Shown here one piece after another: positions 43,480 through 52,144 of a stretch of 64,000 nt of DNA. This DNA comes from JAWLGZ01 sp041690635 (GTDB taxonomy: Bacteria; Pseudomonadota; Gammaproteobacteria; Thiohalomonadales; Thiohalomonadaceae): positions 372,001 to 436,000 of the forward strand of contig JAWLGZ010000004.1 in assembly GCA_041690635.1 (NCBI GenBank). Direction: 5' to 3'. The position numbers and the translations under genes were made by a program. Position 1 is the first letter of the stretch. The number at the start of each line of letters is the position of its first letter. The notes beneath the pieces were generated by a model, which was given only the letters and a program-made list of their open reading frames with translations, was not told the origin of the DNA and did no database searches.

Positions 43480-45131
43480 GTCCGTTCGGGCCCCAACGCC
43501 TCCTGCCACTCGAATCCCTGGTCACGGAACAGCGTCAGGCAGGTATCCACCACTTGCTCGTCGAACCCCTTGCCGCGCTGCATCTCCACCTCCCCCAGGA
43601 CCGTCTCAATCGGCTTGGCCGGCCGGTAGGGTCGATGGGTCACCCCCGCGTCCACCGCGTCCGCCACCGCCAGGATCCGTGACTCGATACGGATCGCCCC
43701 ATCCTTGAGCCCCTTCGGGTAGCCCGACCCGTCCATCCGCTCGTGGTGCTCAAGCACCATCTCCGCCACCGGCCAGGGGAAATGGATGCCGGAGAGGATG
43801 TCGTGGCCGATTTGGGGGTGCGGCCGGATCAGCGCCATCTCGGTGGGCGAGAGCAGTCCGGGGCGGTTCAGTATTTCGGACGGGATCGCGATCTTGCCGA
43901 TGTCGTGCACCAGGGCGCCGAGCCGTACCCCCAGCACCTGCTGCGGCGAGAGACCCATCTTCTCGGCGATCGCCACCGCCAGTTGCGAGACGCGGGTCTC
44001 GTGGCCGGCGGTGTAGGGGTCGCGCTGCTCGACCGCCAGCGTCATCGCCTTGACCATCTCCACCAGGGTCTCCTGGATCTGCCTGGCCTGTTCGATCCGC
44101 AGGTCGTCCAGCCGCAGGCGTTCGGCAGTGCTGCGCAGCGACCGCACGCCGTACGAGATATCCTGCGCCAGTTCGAGCAGGAGCTTGATCTCCACCGGCT
44201 CGAATGCCTGCGGGTCGTCGGAGAGGATCGACAGCGCCCCGAACACCTCGTCCCCGTCGATCAGCGGCACCGCGAGCAGTGACCGGAAGCCGCGCTTCAC
44301 CGCCGCGGCGATCCAGGGCGCCTCGCCCATCCGCTGGCCGAGATTGCGCTCCAGGTTGGCCTCGCCGGTCAGGATCGCCTGGCAGGTCGGGCAGTTCCGT
44401 TCGTGCGCCGCACCCCAGCTCAGATCCAGTTCATCCAGCAGGGAAACCCCTTCCCCGTGAAGCGCCACCGGCCTGATCACCTTCTCCTGGGTACGCTCCG
44501 CGTAACCGACCCACGCCATGCGGTAGCCGCCGGTCTCGACAATATGGCGGCACACCTCGTTCAGCAGCATCCCTTCCTCGGTCGCATGGACCAGCGAGGA
44601 GTTGCAGCGCGAGAGGGTGCGGAGTATGCGGGAGGTCACCTCCAGTTCATGGGCCTGCTCCAGCGTGCCGGTAACATCGCGCCCGGTGGACTGGATCTCC
44701 GAGAGCCCGCCGGTTGCATCAAACAGGCCGCGGTGTTTCCAGGCGAGCAGGTGCTCCTTGCCCTGGGCGTCGAACAGCCGCTCCTCGATGGCGAGCATCG
44801 ATTGACTGGCGCTCAGCATCTCGAGCCGGGACTGCATCCGCCCGCGCCTCCCCCCCGGTACCAACTCGAAAAAGCTGCGGCCGACCAGTGCATTGCGCGG
44901 CTGGCCGAAGAAGGCGCCGAAGGCGTCATTGACGTACAGGAGCGTCCCGTCCGGCCGCCAACGGCAGACCAGATCAGGCAGGTCGTTGAGAACGGCGCCG
45001 AGGATCGGCGCCTCACCGGCAGGCGGGCGGGGAGCGGAGACGGGCGAGCGCCTCCGCCTCCATAGCGCCACACTCCCGAGGAGCGCCAGGAGCAGCAGCG
45101 AAAAAACCAGTGCCGCCCAGTTTCCGTCCAT
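43476..45131 (-). CDS. membrane-anchored PAS/GAF/HD-GYP phosphodiesterase
   Basis: 551 residues. One N-terminal membrane helix (ALVFSLLLLALLGSVALW), a PAS domain (NDLPDLVCRWRPDGTLLYVN), a GAF domain with NCPTCQAIL, then HD-GYP with AGHETRVSQLA, ALVHDIGKIAIPSEILNRPG, HHERMDGSGYPKG and ADAVDAGVTHRPYRPAKP. No receiver domain, so it is not the usual phospho-relay target. It sits at the head of the che operon after the GGDEF gene, and overlaps cheR by four bases. Confidence 0.92.
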   Translation of the reverse strand: MDGNWAALVFSLLLLALLGSVALWRRRRSPVSAPRPPAGEAPILGAVLNDLPDLVCRWRPDGTLLYVNDAFGAFFGQPRNALVGRSFFELVPGGRRGRMQSRLEMLSASQSMLAIEERLFDAQGKEHLLAWKHRGLFDATGGLSEIQSTGRDVTGTLEQAHELEVTSRILRTLSRCNSSLVHATEEGMLLNEVCRHIVETGGYRMAWVGYAERTQEKVIRPVALHGEGVSLLDELDLSWGAAHERNCPTCQAILTGEANLERNLGQRMGEAPWIAAAVKRGFRSLLAVPLIDGDEVFGALSILSDDPQAFEPVEIKLLLELAQDISYGVRSLRSTAERLRLDDLRIEQARQIQETLVEMVKAMTLAVEQRDPYTAGHETRVSQLAVAIAEKMGLSPQQVLGVRLGALVHDIGKIAIPSEILNRPGLLSPTEMALIRPHPQIGHDILSGIHFPWPVAEMVLEHHERMDGSGYPKGLKDGAIRIESRILAVADAVDAGVTHRPYRPAKPIETVLGEVEMQRGKGFDEQVVDTCLTLFRDQGFEWQEALGPERT

Positions 45132-45170
45132 AAAGTAATTACCTGTCGCCCCACTCTCCTGAAAAAAAGT

Positions 45171-46334
45171 TTATGTCGAATGCCCGCTTCCGTCGCGAAC
45201 GGAGGTCCCGGTCGAGCCGCTGGTATTGCCTGCCACTGCCACCCGATTTCTGCCTGCTGTCTTGGCGGCGTAGAGCGCGCGATCGGCCCTGGCGAGCAGC
45301 TCTTCAAAGCTGCTGTCCCGTGCATTGACCGAAGCCACCCCGATGCTGATAGTGACCACCGAAGCTACGGAGGACCGCTGATGGGGGATGCCCAGCTCGG
45401 CCACCACAGCGCGCAACCCCTCCGCCATCTCCACCGCCTCCGCCTCCCCCTGCTCCATCAACACGGCGGCAAACTCCTCGCCGCCGTAACGCACCAAAAT
45501 GTCTGTCGGGCGCTTGAGGCGGCGTGAGAGGGCGGCAGCCACCCGCTTCAGGCACTCGTCACCGAGCGGGTGCCCATAGTGGTCGTTGTAGTCCTTAAAG
45601 AAATCGATGTCTGCCATCAACAGGGAAACCGCATGGCCATGGCGGTGCTCGCGGCGCCACTCACGGACGATAAAACGCTTGAGGAAGCGGCGGTTGGCCA
45701 CGCCGGTCAGGGGGTCCTGCAGGGTGAGCCGCTGCAGCTTGGCATTCGCGTGTGCGAGCCGCTCGTTGGCGTACTGGACCCGCGACTTCTCGGTCGCAAA
45801 CCGCTCCAGCGCCGCCTCCAGATCCGCCTGCGCCTCTTTCAGGCCGGTGATGTCGCGCAACGTACCGGCCAGCCTGGGGACACCGCCGTTCGGGTTCTTG
45901 ATCCGGTGCGCGCGGTCCTCGATCCAGCGTACCGCCCCATCCGGCCGCACGATACGGTACTGAAGCCGCCAGCCGTGCATCCGGTCTGCCGTAAGTGCGT
46001 TACGCACCATCGGCAGGTCATCCGGATGCACCAGCTCCAGAAAACACATCCCGTCCTCCCGAAGGAGTTCGCGTCCCCGCCCGAACAGGCGCTCGAAGGC
46101 GGAACTCATGTAGGTGAAACTCTGCCGTCCGGGCGTGCCTATCCAGAAGAACTCGTCCGCCACGTCGGTGACGAGACGGAGCCGTTCCTCGCTCTCAATC
46201 AGTGCCCTTCCGGTCCGCTCCAGTTCGGCATTCAGCCGGCGTAACCGGGCGCGCAACCGCCTGATCTCGTCGTTTCCCAATCCACACCGCCTGGCGTCGG
46301 GTGTCGCGCTGTGGGGAGGCGCCTTGCCCGTCAC
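45171..46334 (-). CDS. PAS-GGDEF diguanylate cyclase
   Basis: 387 residues from GTG 46334. An N-terminal coiled coil (EIRRLRARLRRLNAELERTG), a PAS domain (DEFFWIGTPGRQSFTYMSSA, LRDITGLKEAQ), a second coil and a GGDEF domain with RYGGEEF and I-site RPTD. Active-site residues are intact. The upstream start is uncertain; a TTG at 46280 is also possible. First gene of the operon, 39 bases before the HD-GYP gene, so an opposing c-di-GMP pair is made together with the chemosensory proteins. Confidence 0.9.
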   Translation of the reverse strand: MTGKAPPHSATPDARRCGLGNDEIRRLRARLRRLNAELERTGRALIESEERLRLVTDVADEFFWIGTPGRQSFTYMSSAFERLFGRGRELLREDGMCFLELVHPDDLPMVRNALTADRMHGWRLQYRIVRPDGAVRWIEDRAHRIKNPNGGVPRLAGTLRDITGLKEAQADLEAALERFATEKSRVQYANERLAHANAKLQRLTLQDPLTGVANRRFLKRFIVREWRREHRHGHAVSLLMADIDFFKDYNDHYGHPLGDECLKRVAAALSRRLKRPTDILVRYGGEEFAAVLMEQGEAEAVEMAEGLRAVVAELGIPHQRSSVASVVTISIGVASVNARDSSFEELLARADRALYAAKTAGRNRVAVAGNTSGSTGTSVRDGSGHST

Positions 46335-46515
46335 GTCCTATGACCAGACGCAGTCCCCCGAGTTGCCGCGACAAGATTTGTCAGAACCCCTTCCCTTGAA
46401 GGCTAAACTGGGGTGAGGTCGGGTGCTCCGTGGAGTTGCTCCCGTTCAGGGTGTGAACGGGAGGCGTGAAGCGGATCGCCCGAAACTGGCACCCGATGGA
46501 TACGGAGGAACTTCC

Positions 46516-47133
46516 ATGGAATGGAAAACGATTGCAGTATCGGTTGCGGCCGGGGTCCTCGCTTCGGCGACCGCTGTCGCCGCGCAGAACCCCGGTGCCG
46601 GCGCCACCGCCGGCGATCCCGCCCGGCAGACCCAGGCCGAAGCACCAATCAGTGCTGACCGGCTGGCCGAAACCGATGTGCGCCAGCTTCAGCAAAGCCT
46701 GAACCGGGAGGGTTTCAATGCCGGTCCGGTCGACGGCATCCTCGGGCCCATGACCCAAAGGGCACTCCGCGATTTCCAGGAGGATCGGGGACTTGAACCG
46801 AGCGGTGATCTGAACCGGGACACCATCGTGGCACTCGGCTTCGAGCCGGCGGAATTTGCGGCCGCCGAGTTCGACCCGTCGTCACTCAGTGAAGAGGATG
46901 TGCGCCAGGTGCAGCAGGCGCTGAATCAGGAGGGGTTCAACGCGGGACCGGTGGATGGAATCATGGGTCCGCAGACCCGCGGCGCACTGCGTGACTTCCA
47001 GCAGGACAACGGACTCGAACCGACCGGTGAACTGGACCGCGAGAGTGTGCTGGCGTTGGGACTGCCGATCGCCGAATTCGCCGCCGGTGAGTTTGCCGAT
47101 TCTCCGGATGACGCCGGGAGGGACGCTGACTGA
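46516..47133 (+). CDS. exported protein with two peptidoglycan-binding repeats
   Basis: 205 residues. Signal peptide (MEWKTIAVSVAAGVLASATA, cleaved after VAA), then two PG_binding_1-type repeats: VRQLQQSLNREGFNAGPVDG / ALRDFQEDRGLEPSGDL and VRQVQQALNQEGFNAGPVDG / ALRDFQQDNGLEPTGEL. It probably attaches to the cell wall. CGGAGGAAC precedes the ATG. A hairpin with CTCCCGTTC / GAACGGGAG lies in the leader at 46438-46462, and a terminator follows the stop. Confidence 0.9.
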   Translation: MEWKTIAVSVAAGVLASATAVAAQNPGAGATAGDPARQTQAEAPISADRLAETDVRQLQQSLNREGFNAGPVDGILGPMTQRALRDFQEDRGLEPSGDLNRDTIVALGFEPAEFAAAEFDPSSLSEEDVRQVQQALNQEGFNAGPVDGIMGPQTRGALRDFQQDNGLEPTGELDRESVLALGLPIAEFAAGEFADSPDDAGRDAD

Positions 47134-47150
47134 GTAGTTCCAGAGCGAGC

Positions 47151-47183
47151 GCCGGCACCTTTCCCGGTGCCGGTGCCGTTTTT
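47151..47183 (+). terminator. rho-independent terminator of the PG-binding gene
   Basis: Stem CCGGCACC / GGTGCCGG with loop TTTCCC, followed by TGCCGTTTTTA. It lies 17 bases after the stop codon. Confidence 0.75.
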
Positions 47184-47430
47184 ACACAGCACGACCTTCC
47201 GCCGCACCACTCAGACAGCGTTTCACCACACCCTCCATCTCGTCAACGATCATCCGGGCCGCCGGATGGCCATTCTCCCTTGCCCTGTTGAACCAATGGA
47301 TCGCCTGCGCGAGGCTGCGTCCCGAGGCATCGCTCAGAAACAGTTGCACCCCCAGCCGGAACTGAGCTTCCGGATCATCCAGAACGGCCTGTTTCAGCAA
47401 CTGCTCACAACTTTCTTTTAATTCAGCCAT
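47182..47430 (-). CDS. Sel1-like repeat protein, short
   Basis: 82 residues from ATG 47430 with GGGAGGG nine bases upstream. AVLDDPEAQFRLGVQLFLSD and AQAIHWFNRARENGHPAARM make one and a half Sel1/TPR-like repeats. Length is far below most Sel1 proteins, so it may be a minimal scaffold or adaptor. The partner is unknown. Confidence 0.75.
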   Translation of the reverse strand: MAELKESCEQLLKQAVLDDPEAQFRLGVQLFLSDASGRSLAQAIHWFNRARENGHPAARMIVDEMEGVVKRCLSGAAEGRAV

Positions 47431-47573
47431 GATGCGACACCCTCCCGGAGCACTGAACAAGTCAGCAGACTCCTAAATGGTTCGGTTAATCCTACTCCTT
47501 CATTACCTATTAACGAAAACTTCCTGTACACCTCTTCCCGCCTTCCAGACACAATTTGCGTTATCGCATCCAA

Positions 47574-47604
47574 CACAAAAAAATGGCCGGTTGGGGAACC
47601 GGCC
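47574..47604 (-). terminator. rho-independent terminator downstream of the entericidin gene
   Basis: Read on the reverse strand: stem GGCCGGTT / AACCGGCC with loop CCCC, followed by ATTTTTTTG. The perfect eight-base stem and T-run are strong; the read direction fits the entericidin gene at 47668-47817. Confidence 0.85.
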
Positions 47605-47667
47605 AAAAAGGGGGTAATCGGAATGTGACTCCTGCTGGAGCGCAGGTCTTCAGTGTCTCTCAAGAGC

Positions 47668-47817
47668 TCATCGCTGCTGCTGTTCGGTAGCCTCCTCCGA
47701 AATCGCGCCACCGGCGCCTTCGACATCCTCTCCGACACCACGCATGGTGTTGCAGCCGACGACGGCGATACCAAAGGGAACGAGCAGAAGAATGCTCAGC
47801 CAGCGCTTCAATGACAT
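47668..47817 (-). CDS. entericidin A/B family lipoprotein
   Basis: 49 residues. N-terminal signal with lipobox (SILLLVPFGIAVVGC), then NTMRGVGEDVEGAGGAISEE, typical of entericidins, the small lipoproteins linked to programmed lysis and stress in enteric bacteria. AAGGAGGTG stands seven bases before the ATG. In relatives EcnA counteracts EcnB; a single copy gives no hint which. Confidence 0.85.
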   Translation of the reverse strand: MSLKRWLSILLLVPFGIAVVGCNTMRGVGEDVEGAGGAISEEATEQQQR

Positions 47818-47857
47818 GGTTTCACCTCCTTGTAAAACTCCTTTCATCCGCACGGAG

Positions 47858-48670
47858 CTACGGGTTGGCATCGCCACCGCTCTGTCTCGTGTCGCCGGCC
47901 GACCTGTCCCGATCGAGCTCCTCGAAGGGGGCGATCTCCAGCGAACCGTCGGCCCTCCCCGCGTCAACGAGTTCAGCCAGCGTGCGGTTACCCTCCGCCG
48001 CGCGGAACGAGCCCTCGTCATAGGGATATCGGCGGCTGATCTCCGCCGCACTTCCAGAGATGGAGGCGACAAGTTGATCGGGCTGATCCAGCCTGAGCTC
48101 TTCCACCGGAACGGCCGCCTCGCGGGCACCGAACCCCAGGATGCCGCCCATGGAGATGACCGCGTAGGGGCGGTTATCCCTCTCATCGATCACAATGTGA
48201 CTGACCTGACCGATGCGTCCACCTTCCGCTGAATTGACAAGCTGCCCCTCCAGATCACTCACGCGCTGCTCCAGCAGCGAGTCAAGCGCGACATCCGCCG
48301 ACCCTTCCTGATCGGACGGCAGCTCCGTCCACTCAGGCGAGCCGGCCACCTGATCGGCAAACAGTGCCTGTGCCAATTGGTACTCGATCGGGTCGAGCCG
48401 TCCGTCCTGATTGACGTCCACCTCGGCGAACTGCTCTTTAGTCAGCGTGATGTCCGCATCATTCAGGTCCTGGTGATGGACGAAGCCGTCGCTGTTTCGA
48501 TCCAGCGCTTCAAAGGGGGGCCATCCCGGGATGACAGGTGATGCCCCTTCATCCATCGGCATCTCTTCGCTCTGAACCGGCACGATCCTCTCGCCGGCGG
48601 CGGTCACCCATGCGGGGGCAGCCAGAACGGTACCGAGTACGACACCCGCGAACCGCCTCCTCCATCCCAT
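47858..48670 (-). CDS. exported EF-hand and PRC-barrel protein
   Basis: 270 residues from ATG 48670 (GGGAGGGAGAGG upstream). Signal peptide to about residue 25. EF-hand-like loops DRNSDGFVHHQDL and DVNQDGRLDPIEY suggest calcium binding. Then a PRC-barrel (DLEGQLVNSAEGGRIGQVSH, IDERDNRPYAVISMGG) and a disordered tail. PRC-barrels occur in rRNA-processing and in envelope or stress proteins; the signal peptide favours the latter. It is 40 bases upstream of the entericidin gene on the same strand, so the two may be co-transcribed. Confidence 0.85.
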   Translation of the reverse strand: MGWRRRFAGVVLGTVLAAPAWVTAAGERIVPVQSEEMPMDEGASPVIPGWPPFEALDRNSDGFVHHQDLNDADITLTKEQFAEVDVNQDGRLDPIEYQLAQALFADQVAGSPEWTELPSDQEGSADVALDSLLEQRVSDLEGQLVNSAEGGRIGQVSHIVIDERDNRPYAVISMGGILGFGAREAAVPVEELRLDQPDQLVASISGSAAEISRRYPYDEGSFRAAEGNRTLAELVDAGRADGSLEIAPFEELDRDRSAGDTRQSGGDANP

Positions 48671-48883
48671 GTTTCCTCTCCCTCCCTGGATCAATTCCCG
48701 GCGGACCCGGAAGGCGTCCATGCCTCGCCCTGCTCAGAGTAGTCGCTATCCCCGCCTTCGCCAGTGAACTGACGAAAAGCAACAATAGGGAGTAGGGGTG
48801 CTCACCATTGAAATATTTGGCTCCTTGTCGGCGGGACCGCCACTGCTACCATTCCTTAATTCTCCGCCAAGAGGAGGTTCGCC

Positions 48884-49108
48884 ATGTCGGGGATCCGCCG
48901 GACGCAGCAGGTAACCTGTCCCCACTGTGGGATTGATGGTGTTCTCGAACTGGGAATGGCACTCCTGAACCACCGGACCCAACATCGGGAGTTCGACTGC
49001 ATCAACTGCGGCGAGTCGCTACCGATGGAAGCGCCGCGCGAGATCATCAATCTGAGGTGGCTGCCGGGCGGCGCGGCCGCGGCAAAGCCGCAGCAGCCGT
49101 CGGTCTGA
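48884..49108 (+). CDS. small zinc-ribbon protein
   Basis: 74 residues with two CxxC knuckles, TCPHCG and DCINCG, spaced as in zinc ribbons. GAGGAGG precedes the ATG by six bases. The rest is unlike known families. A small nucleic-acid- or protein-binding role is possible but unproven. Confidence 0.7.
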   Translation: MSGIRRTQQVTCPHCGIDGVLELGMALLNHRTQHREFDCINCGESLPMEAPREIINLRWLPGGAAAAKPQQPSV

Positions 49109-49124
49109 AGTGCATGACCAGCAT

Positions 49125-49191
49125 GCCTGTCGGACTTAGGTGCCCGTAGCAAGCAAGGCGGGAAAATGGGAGCAGCCTAAGTCCGACAGGC
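49125..49191. repeat. palindromic element with 16-bp perfect arms
   Basis: GCCTGTCGGACTTAGG (49125-49140) and CCTAAGTCCGACAGGC (49176-49191), separated by 35 bases. It directly precedes a MITE copy. Confidence 0.85.
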
Positions 49192-49193
49192 TG

Positions 49194-49325
49194 TACCGAA
49201 CAGATGAACCGGGTCTTCATAATCGCCTTGCGTGTAGCCCTGCCTCCGGGCGAATAGCGGCAAAGCCGCTTCTATGTCCGGATTGCTCCCATAGGCCCAT
49301 TCGCCCGCAGTGGCTCCTACGGTCT
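49194..49325. mobile_element. degenerate reverse copy of the 33735-33913 MITE
   Basis: Reads ACCGAACAGATGAACCGG, then ATAATCGCCTTGCGTGTAG, CTCCGGGCGAATAGCGGCAA and GGATTGCTCCCATAGGCCCA, in the same order as the reverse complement of 33735-33913. The right terminal repeat is lost. Confidence 0.75.
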
Positions 49326-49381
49326 GGCCGGATTCCAAAGACAACCGCAACCTTCTCGTGAGTAGCTGGCGCTCCTCGGTG

Positions 49382-50062
49382 ACCCATCCCCATCCTGTCC
49401 TTCCCCTTGAAGGGGAAGGGACCTGCTAATACCGCCGCTGTACTGCTGTGGGTATGTGTTCTGCCCACGGCGGAAAAACCAACTGGCGGCCATTCAACGA
49501 AACGTGGCTGGCACGATCCTTCCCCTTGAAGGGGAAGGGACCTGCTGATTCGGCCGCTGTACTGCTGTGGTATGTGCTCCGCCCACGGCGGAAAAACCAA
49601 CTGGCGGCCATTCAACGAAACGTGGCTGGCACGATCCTTCCCCTTGAAGGGGAAGGGACCTGCTAATACCGCCGCTGTACTGCTGTGGGTATGTGTTCTG
49701 CCCACGGCGGAAAAACCAACTGGCGGCCATTCAACGAAGCGTGGTTGGCACGTTCCTTCCCCTTCCAGGGGGAGGGACCTGCTGATTCAGCCTCTGTACT
49801 GCTGTGGGTATGTGCTCCGCTCACGGCGGAAAAACCATACTGGCGGCCATTCAACGAAGCGTGGTTGGCACGTTCCTTCCCCTTCCAGGGGGAGGGACCT
49901 GCTGATTCAGCCTCTGTACTGGTTGTGGGTATGTGTTCTGCCCATGGTGGAAAACCCCATACTGGCTACCATTCAGTCCTACCGGTGGCTGGAGTGCAAC
50001 GAAGCGCGGTTGGCACGTTCCTTCCCCTTCAAGGGGAAGGACAGGATGGGGATGGGTTCACA
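49382..50062. repeat. 119-bp tandem array with inverted flanks
   Basis: The short palindrome TTCCCCTTGAAGGGGAA (or TTCCCCTTCCAGGGGGA in copies 4-5) begins at 49401, 49520, 49638, 49757, 49877 and 50022, a period of about 119 bp with a longer last unit. Between the palindromes lie TACTGCTGTGGGTATGTG, GCCCACGGCGGAAAAACC and GGCGGCCATTCAACGAA. The outer ends ACCCATCCCCATCCTGTCC and GGACAGGATGGGGATGGGT are inverted copies. Open frames across the array are by-products of the repetition. Confidence 0.9.
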
Positions 50063-50184
50063 AAGATATTCCACTGTAGTCATGCCCCAACTGTTCCATG
50101 TCTCTCGTGTCTTGCCTCACAACATCGGCTTGCCTGCCCTACCCGCCGCCCGCAGGCGTCTACACTCGGAGTCGGAGGTGAGGA

Positions 50185-51294
50185 ATGGCACAGGCATTCT
50201 TACCAAGAAGCGAGTTCGACACACTGCTCCGGGCATTGAGGGATGGCGGCCACCGCGTCTTCGGCCCGACCGCGCGGGCGGGTGCTGTGGTGTTCGACGA
50301 GATCGACTCCAGCGATGAGATGCCGCGAGGGTTGCGCAGCATCCAGGAGCCGGGGCGCTATCGCCTGGAACCGAACGGGACCGATCGGCTGTTCGATTAC
50401 GTCAACGGACACGAGTCGCTGAAGCGCTTCACCTTCGCCGCCGAGGAGCCTCTATGGAGCTTCTCTGCCGACGGCAGTTTCACGCCGGCAGTTCCAAAGC
50501 CGGTCTCCACCGCCGTCGTCGGCGTGCGCGCCTGTGACATCGCCGGCATGCGGGTGCAGGACCGCACCTTCCTGGCCGGCGAATGGACCCCCTACTCCGA
50601 TCCCTACTTCAAGACCCGGCGCGACAACCTGTTCGTGGTGGCGGTCAACTGCACCCGCTGCGCCGACACCTGCTTCTGCGCCTCGCAGAATGCCGGGCCG
50701 CGGGCCAAGGAGTCGTTCGACCTGGCGCTGACCGAGATGGACGAGGGGTTCCTGATCGAATCGGGCAGCGAATCGGGCGAGCGCATCCTGAACGGACTCC
50801 AGCTCCAGGGGGCCGACGACGGGCTGCGCGCCAGAGCCGATGCGGAGATCGAGGCGTGCGCCAACGCCCAGACCCGTTACATCGACAACAACGGCATTTT
50901 CGAACTGCTGTTCGAAAACCTGAACCACCCGCGCTGGGACGACGTGGCGGCGCGCTGCCTCTCCTGTGCCAACTGCGTGATGGTCTGCCCCACCTGCTTC
51001 TGCCACCGGGAGGAGGAGGTGGCGGCGATGGATGGCGAGAGCAGTCAGCACGTGCGGCAGTGGGATGCCTGCTTCACCACCGAACACGGCTCCACCCACG
51101 GCAGCGTCCTGCGCGCCCGGGTGCGGGAGCGTTATCGCCAGTGGCTGACCCACAAGTTGGGTTCCTGGTGGCAGCAGTTCGACGTCTCCGGCTGCGTGGG
51201 CTGCGGCCGCTGCATCACCTGGTGCCCCACCGGCATCGACCTGACCGAAGAGATCGCCGCCATTCGCGTGCAACCGGGACTGACCGCAACATGA
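50185..51294 (+). CDS. hyhB: NiFe hydrogenase (group 3b type) beta subunit, 4Fe-4S protein
   Basis: 369 residues. Electron-transfer subunit of the cytosolic NADP-linked hydrogenase (sulfhydrogenase), related to anaerobic sulfite reductase subunit A. CTRCADTCFC and two ferredoxin-like motifs CLSCANCVMVCPTCFC and CVGCGRCITWCP bind Fe-S clusters. GGAGGTGAGGA precedes the ATG. The stop overlaps the next gene by four bases (ATGA). The gene name follows the Thermococcales naming. Confidence 0.88.
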   Translation: MAQAFLPRSEFDTLLRALRDGGHRVFGPTARAGAVVFDEIDSSDEMPRGLRSIQEPGRYRLEPNGTDRLFDYVNGHESLKRFTFAAEEPLWSFSADGSFTPAVPKPVSTAVVGVRACDIAGMRVQDRTFLAGEWTPYSDPYFKTRRDNLFVVAVNCTRCADTCFCASQNAGPRAKESFDLALTEMDEGFLIESGSESGERILNGLQLQGADDGLRARADAEIEACANAQTRYIDNNGIFELLFENLNHPRWDDVAARCLSCANCVMVCPTCFCHREEEVAAMDGESSQHVRQWDACFTTEHGSTHGSVLRARVRERYRQWLTHKLGSWWQQFDVSGCVGCGRCITWCPTGIDLTEEIAAIRVQPGLTAT

Positions 51295-52139
51295 CCGCAC
51301 AACTGCAAACCAATCCCTATCTGCCGATGACGTCGGAGGTGCTCGACAACATCCCGGAGGCGCCCGGCATCACCACGCTGCGCCTGCAGCTGAGCGAACC
51401 CCACCAGCGCGAGAGCTACCGCTTCGCGCCCGGCCAGTTCAACATGCTCTACCTACCCAACGTGGGTGAGGTGGCCATCTCCATCTCCTCCGACCCCGAC
51501 GAGACCGGTTTCATCGACCACACCATCCGTGCCGTCGGCCGGGTGACGGAAGGGCTGATCAGGCTCCAGCCGGGGCAGAAGCTGGGGCTACGCGGGCCGT
51601 TCGGCACCGGCTGGCCGATGGAGCAGGCGAAGGGTCGCAACATCCTGGTGGTTACCGGCGGCATCGGCTGCGCACCGACCGCCTCGGTGGTCGGCTACGC
51701 CCACGAGCGACGCAGTGAGTACGGCAAGATCAGCGTCTGCCACGGCGTGCGCACGCCCGACGACTTCATCTACGGCCAGCGGTTCGACAACTGGTGCAAG
51801 GCGCCCGACACCACCTGCATGTTCGCCTCCCAGGAGCCGGGTCCCGGCTGGCGCGGGCGGACCGGGCTGGTGACGCAGCTGCTCGACGAGCTCGCCCCAG
51901 ACGCCATCGAGGGGATGACCATGATGTGCGGCCCGGAGCCGATGATGCGCGCGGTGGCCGAGGAGCTGCTCAAGCGAGGGCGGCCCATCGAGGACATCTT
52001 CGTCTCCATGGAGCGGCGCATGTACTGCGGCATGGGCCACTGCGGCCACTGCCAGTACGGCCCCGATTTCATCTGCAAGGACGGGCCGGTGTTCAACTAC
52101 GCCCGGGTGCGCCACCTGATGAAGGTGAAGGGGTTCTGA
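51291..52139 (+). CDS. hyhG: NiFe hydrogenase (group 3b type) gamma subunit, FAD/NAD(P)-binding
   Basis: 282 residues. Ferredoxin-reductase fold: FAPGQFNMLYLP for flavin, VVTGGIGCAPTASVVGYAHE for nucleotide, and a C-terminal [2Fe-2S] motif CGMGHCGHC with a further Cys (FICKDGPVF). It links the hydrogenase to NAD(P)H. Overlaps hyhB by four bases and ends five bases before the small subunit gene. Confidence 0.88.
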   Translation: MTAQLQTNPYLPMTSEVLDNIPEAPGITTLRLQLSEPHQRESYRFAPGQFNMLYLPNVGEVAISISSDPDETGFIDHTIRAVGRVTEGLIRLQPGQKLGLRGPFGTGWPMEQAKGRNILVVTGGIGCAPTASVVGYAHERRSEYGKISVCHGVRTPDDFIYGQRFDNWCKAPDTTCMFASQEPGPGWRGRTGLVTQLLDELAPDAIEGMTMMCGPEPMMRAVAEELLKRGRPIEDIFVSMERRMYCGMGHCGHCQYGPDFICKDGPVFNYARVRHLMKVKGF

Positions 52140-52144
52140 ACGAC

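Noticed and set aside
49382..50062. CRISPR array or coding repeats
   Set aside because: The whole 119-bp unit is repeated with no unique spacers; the proteins from open frames are periodic by-products.
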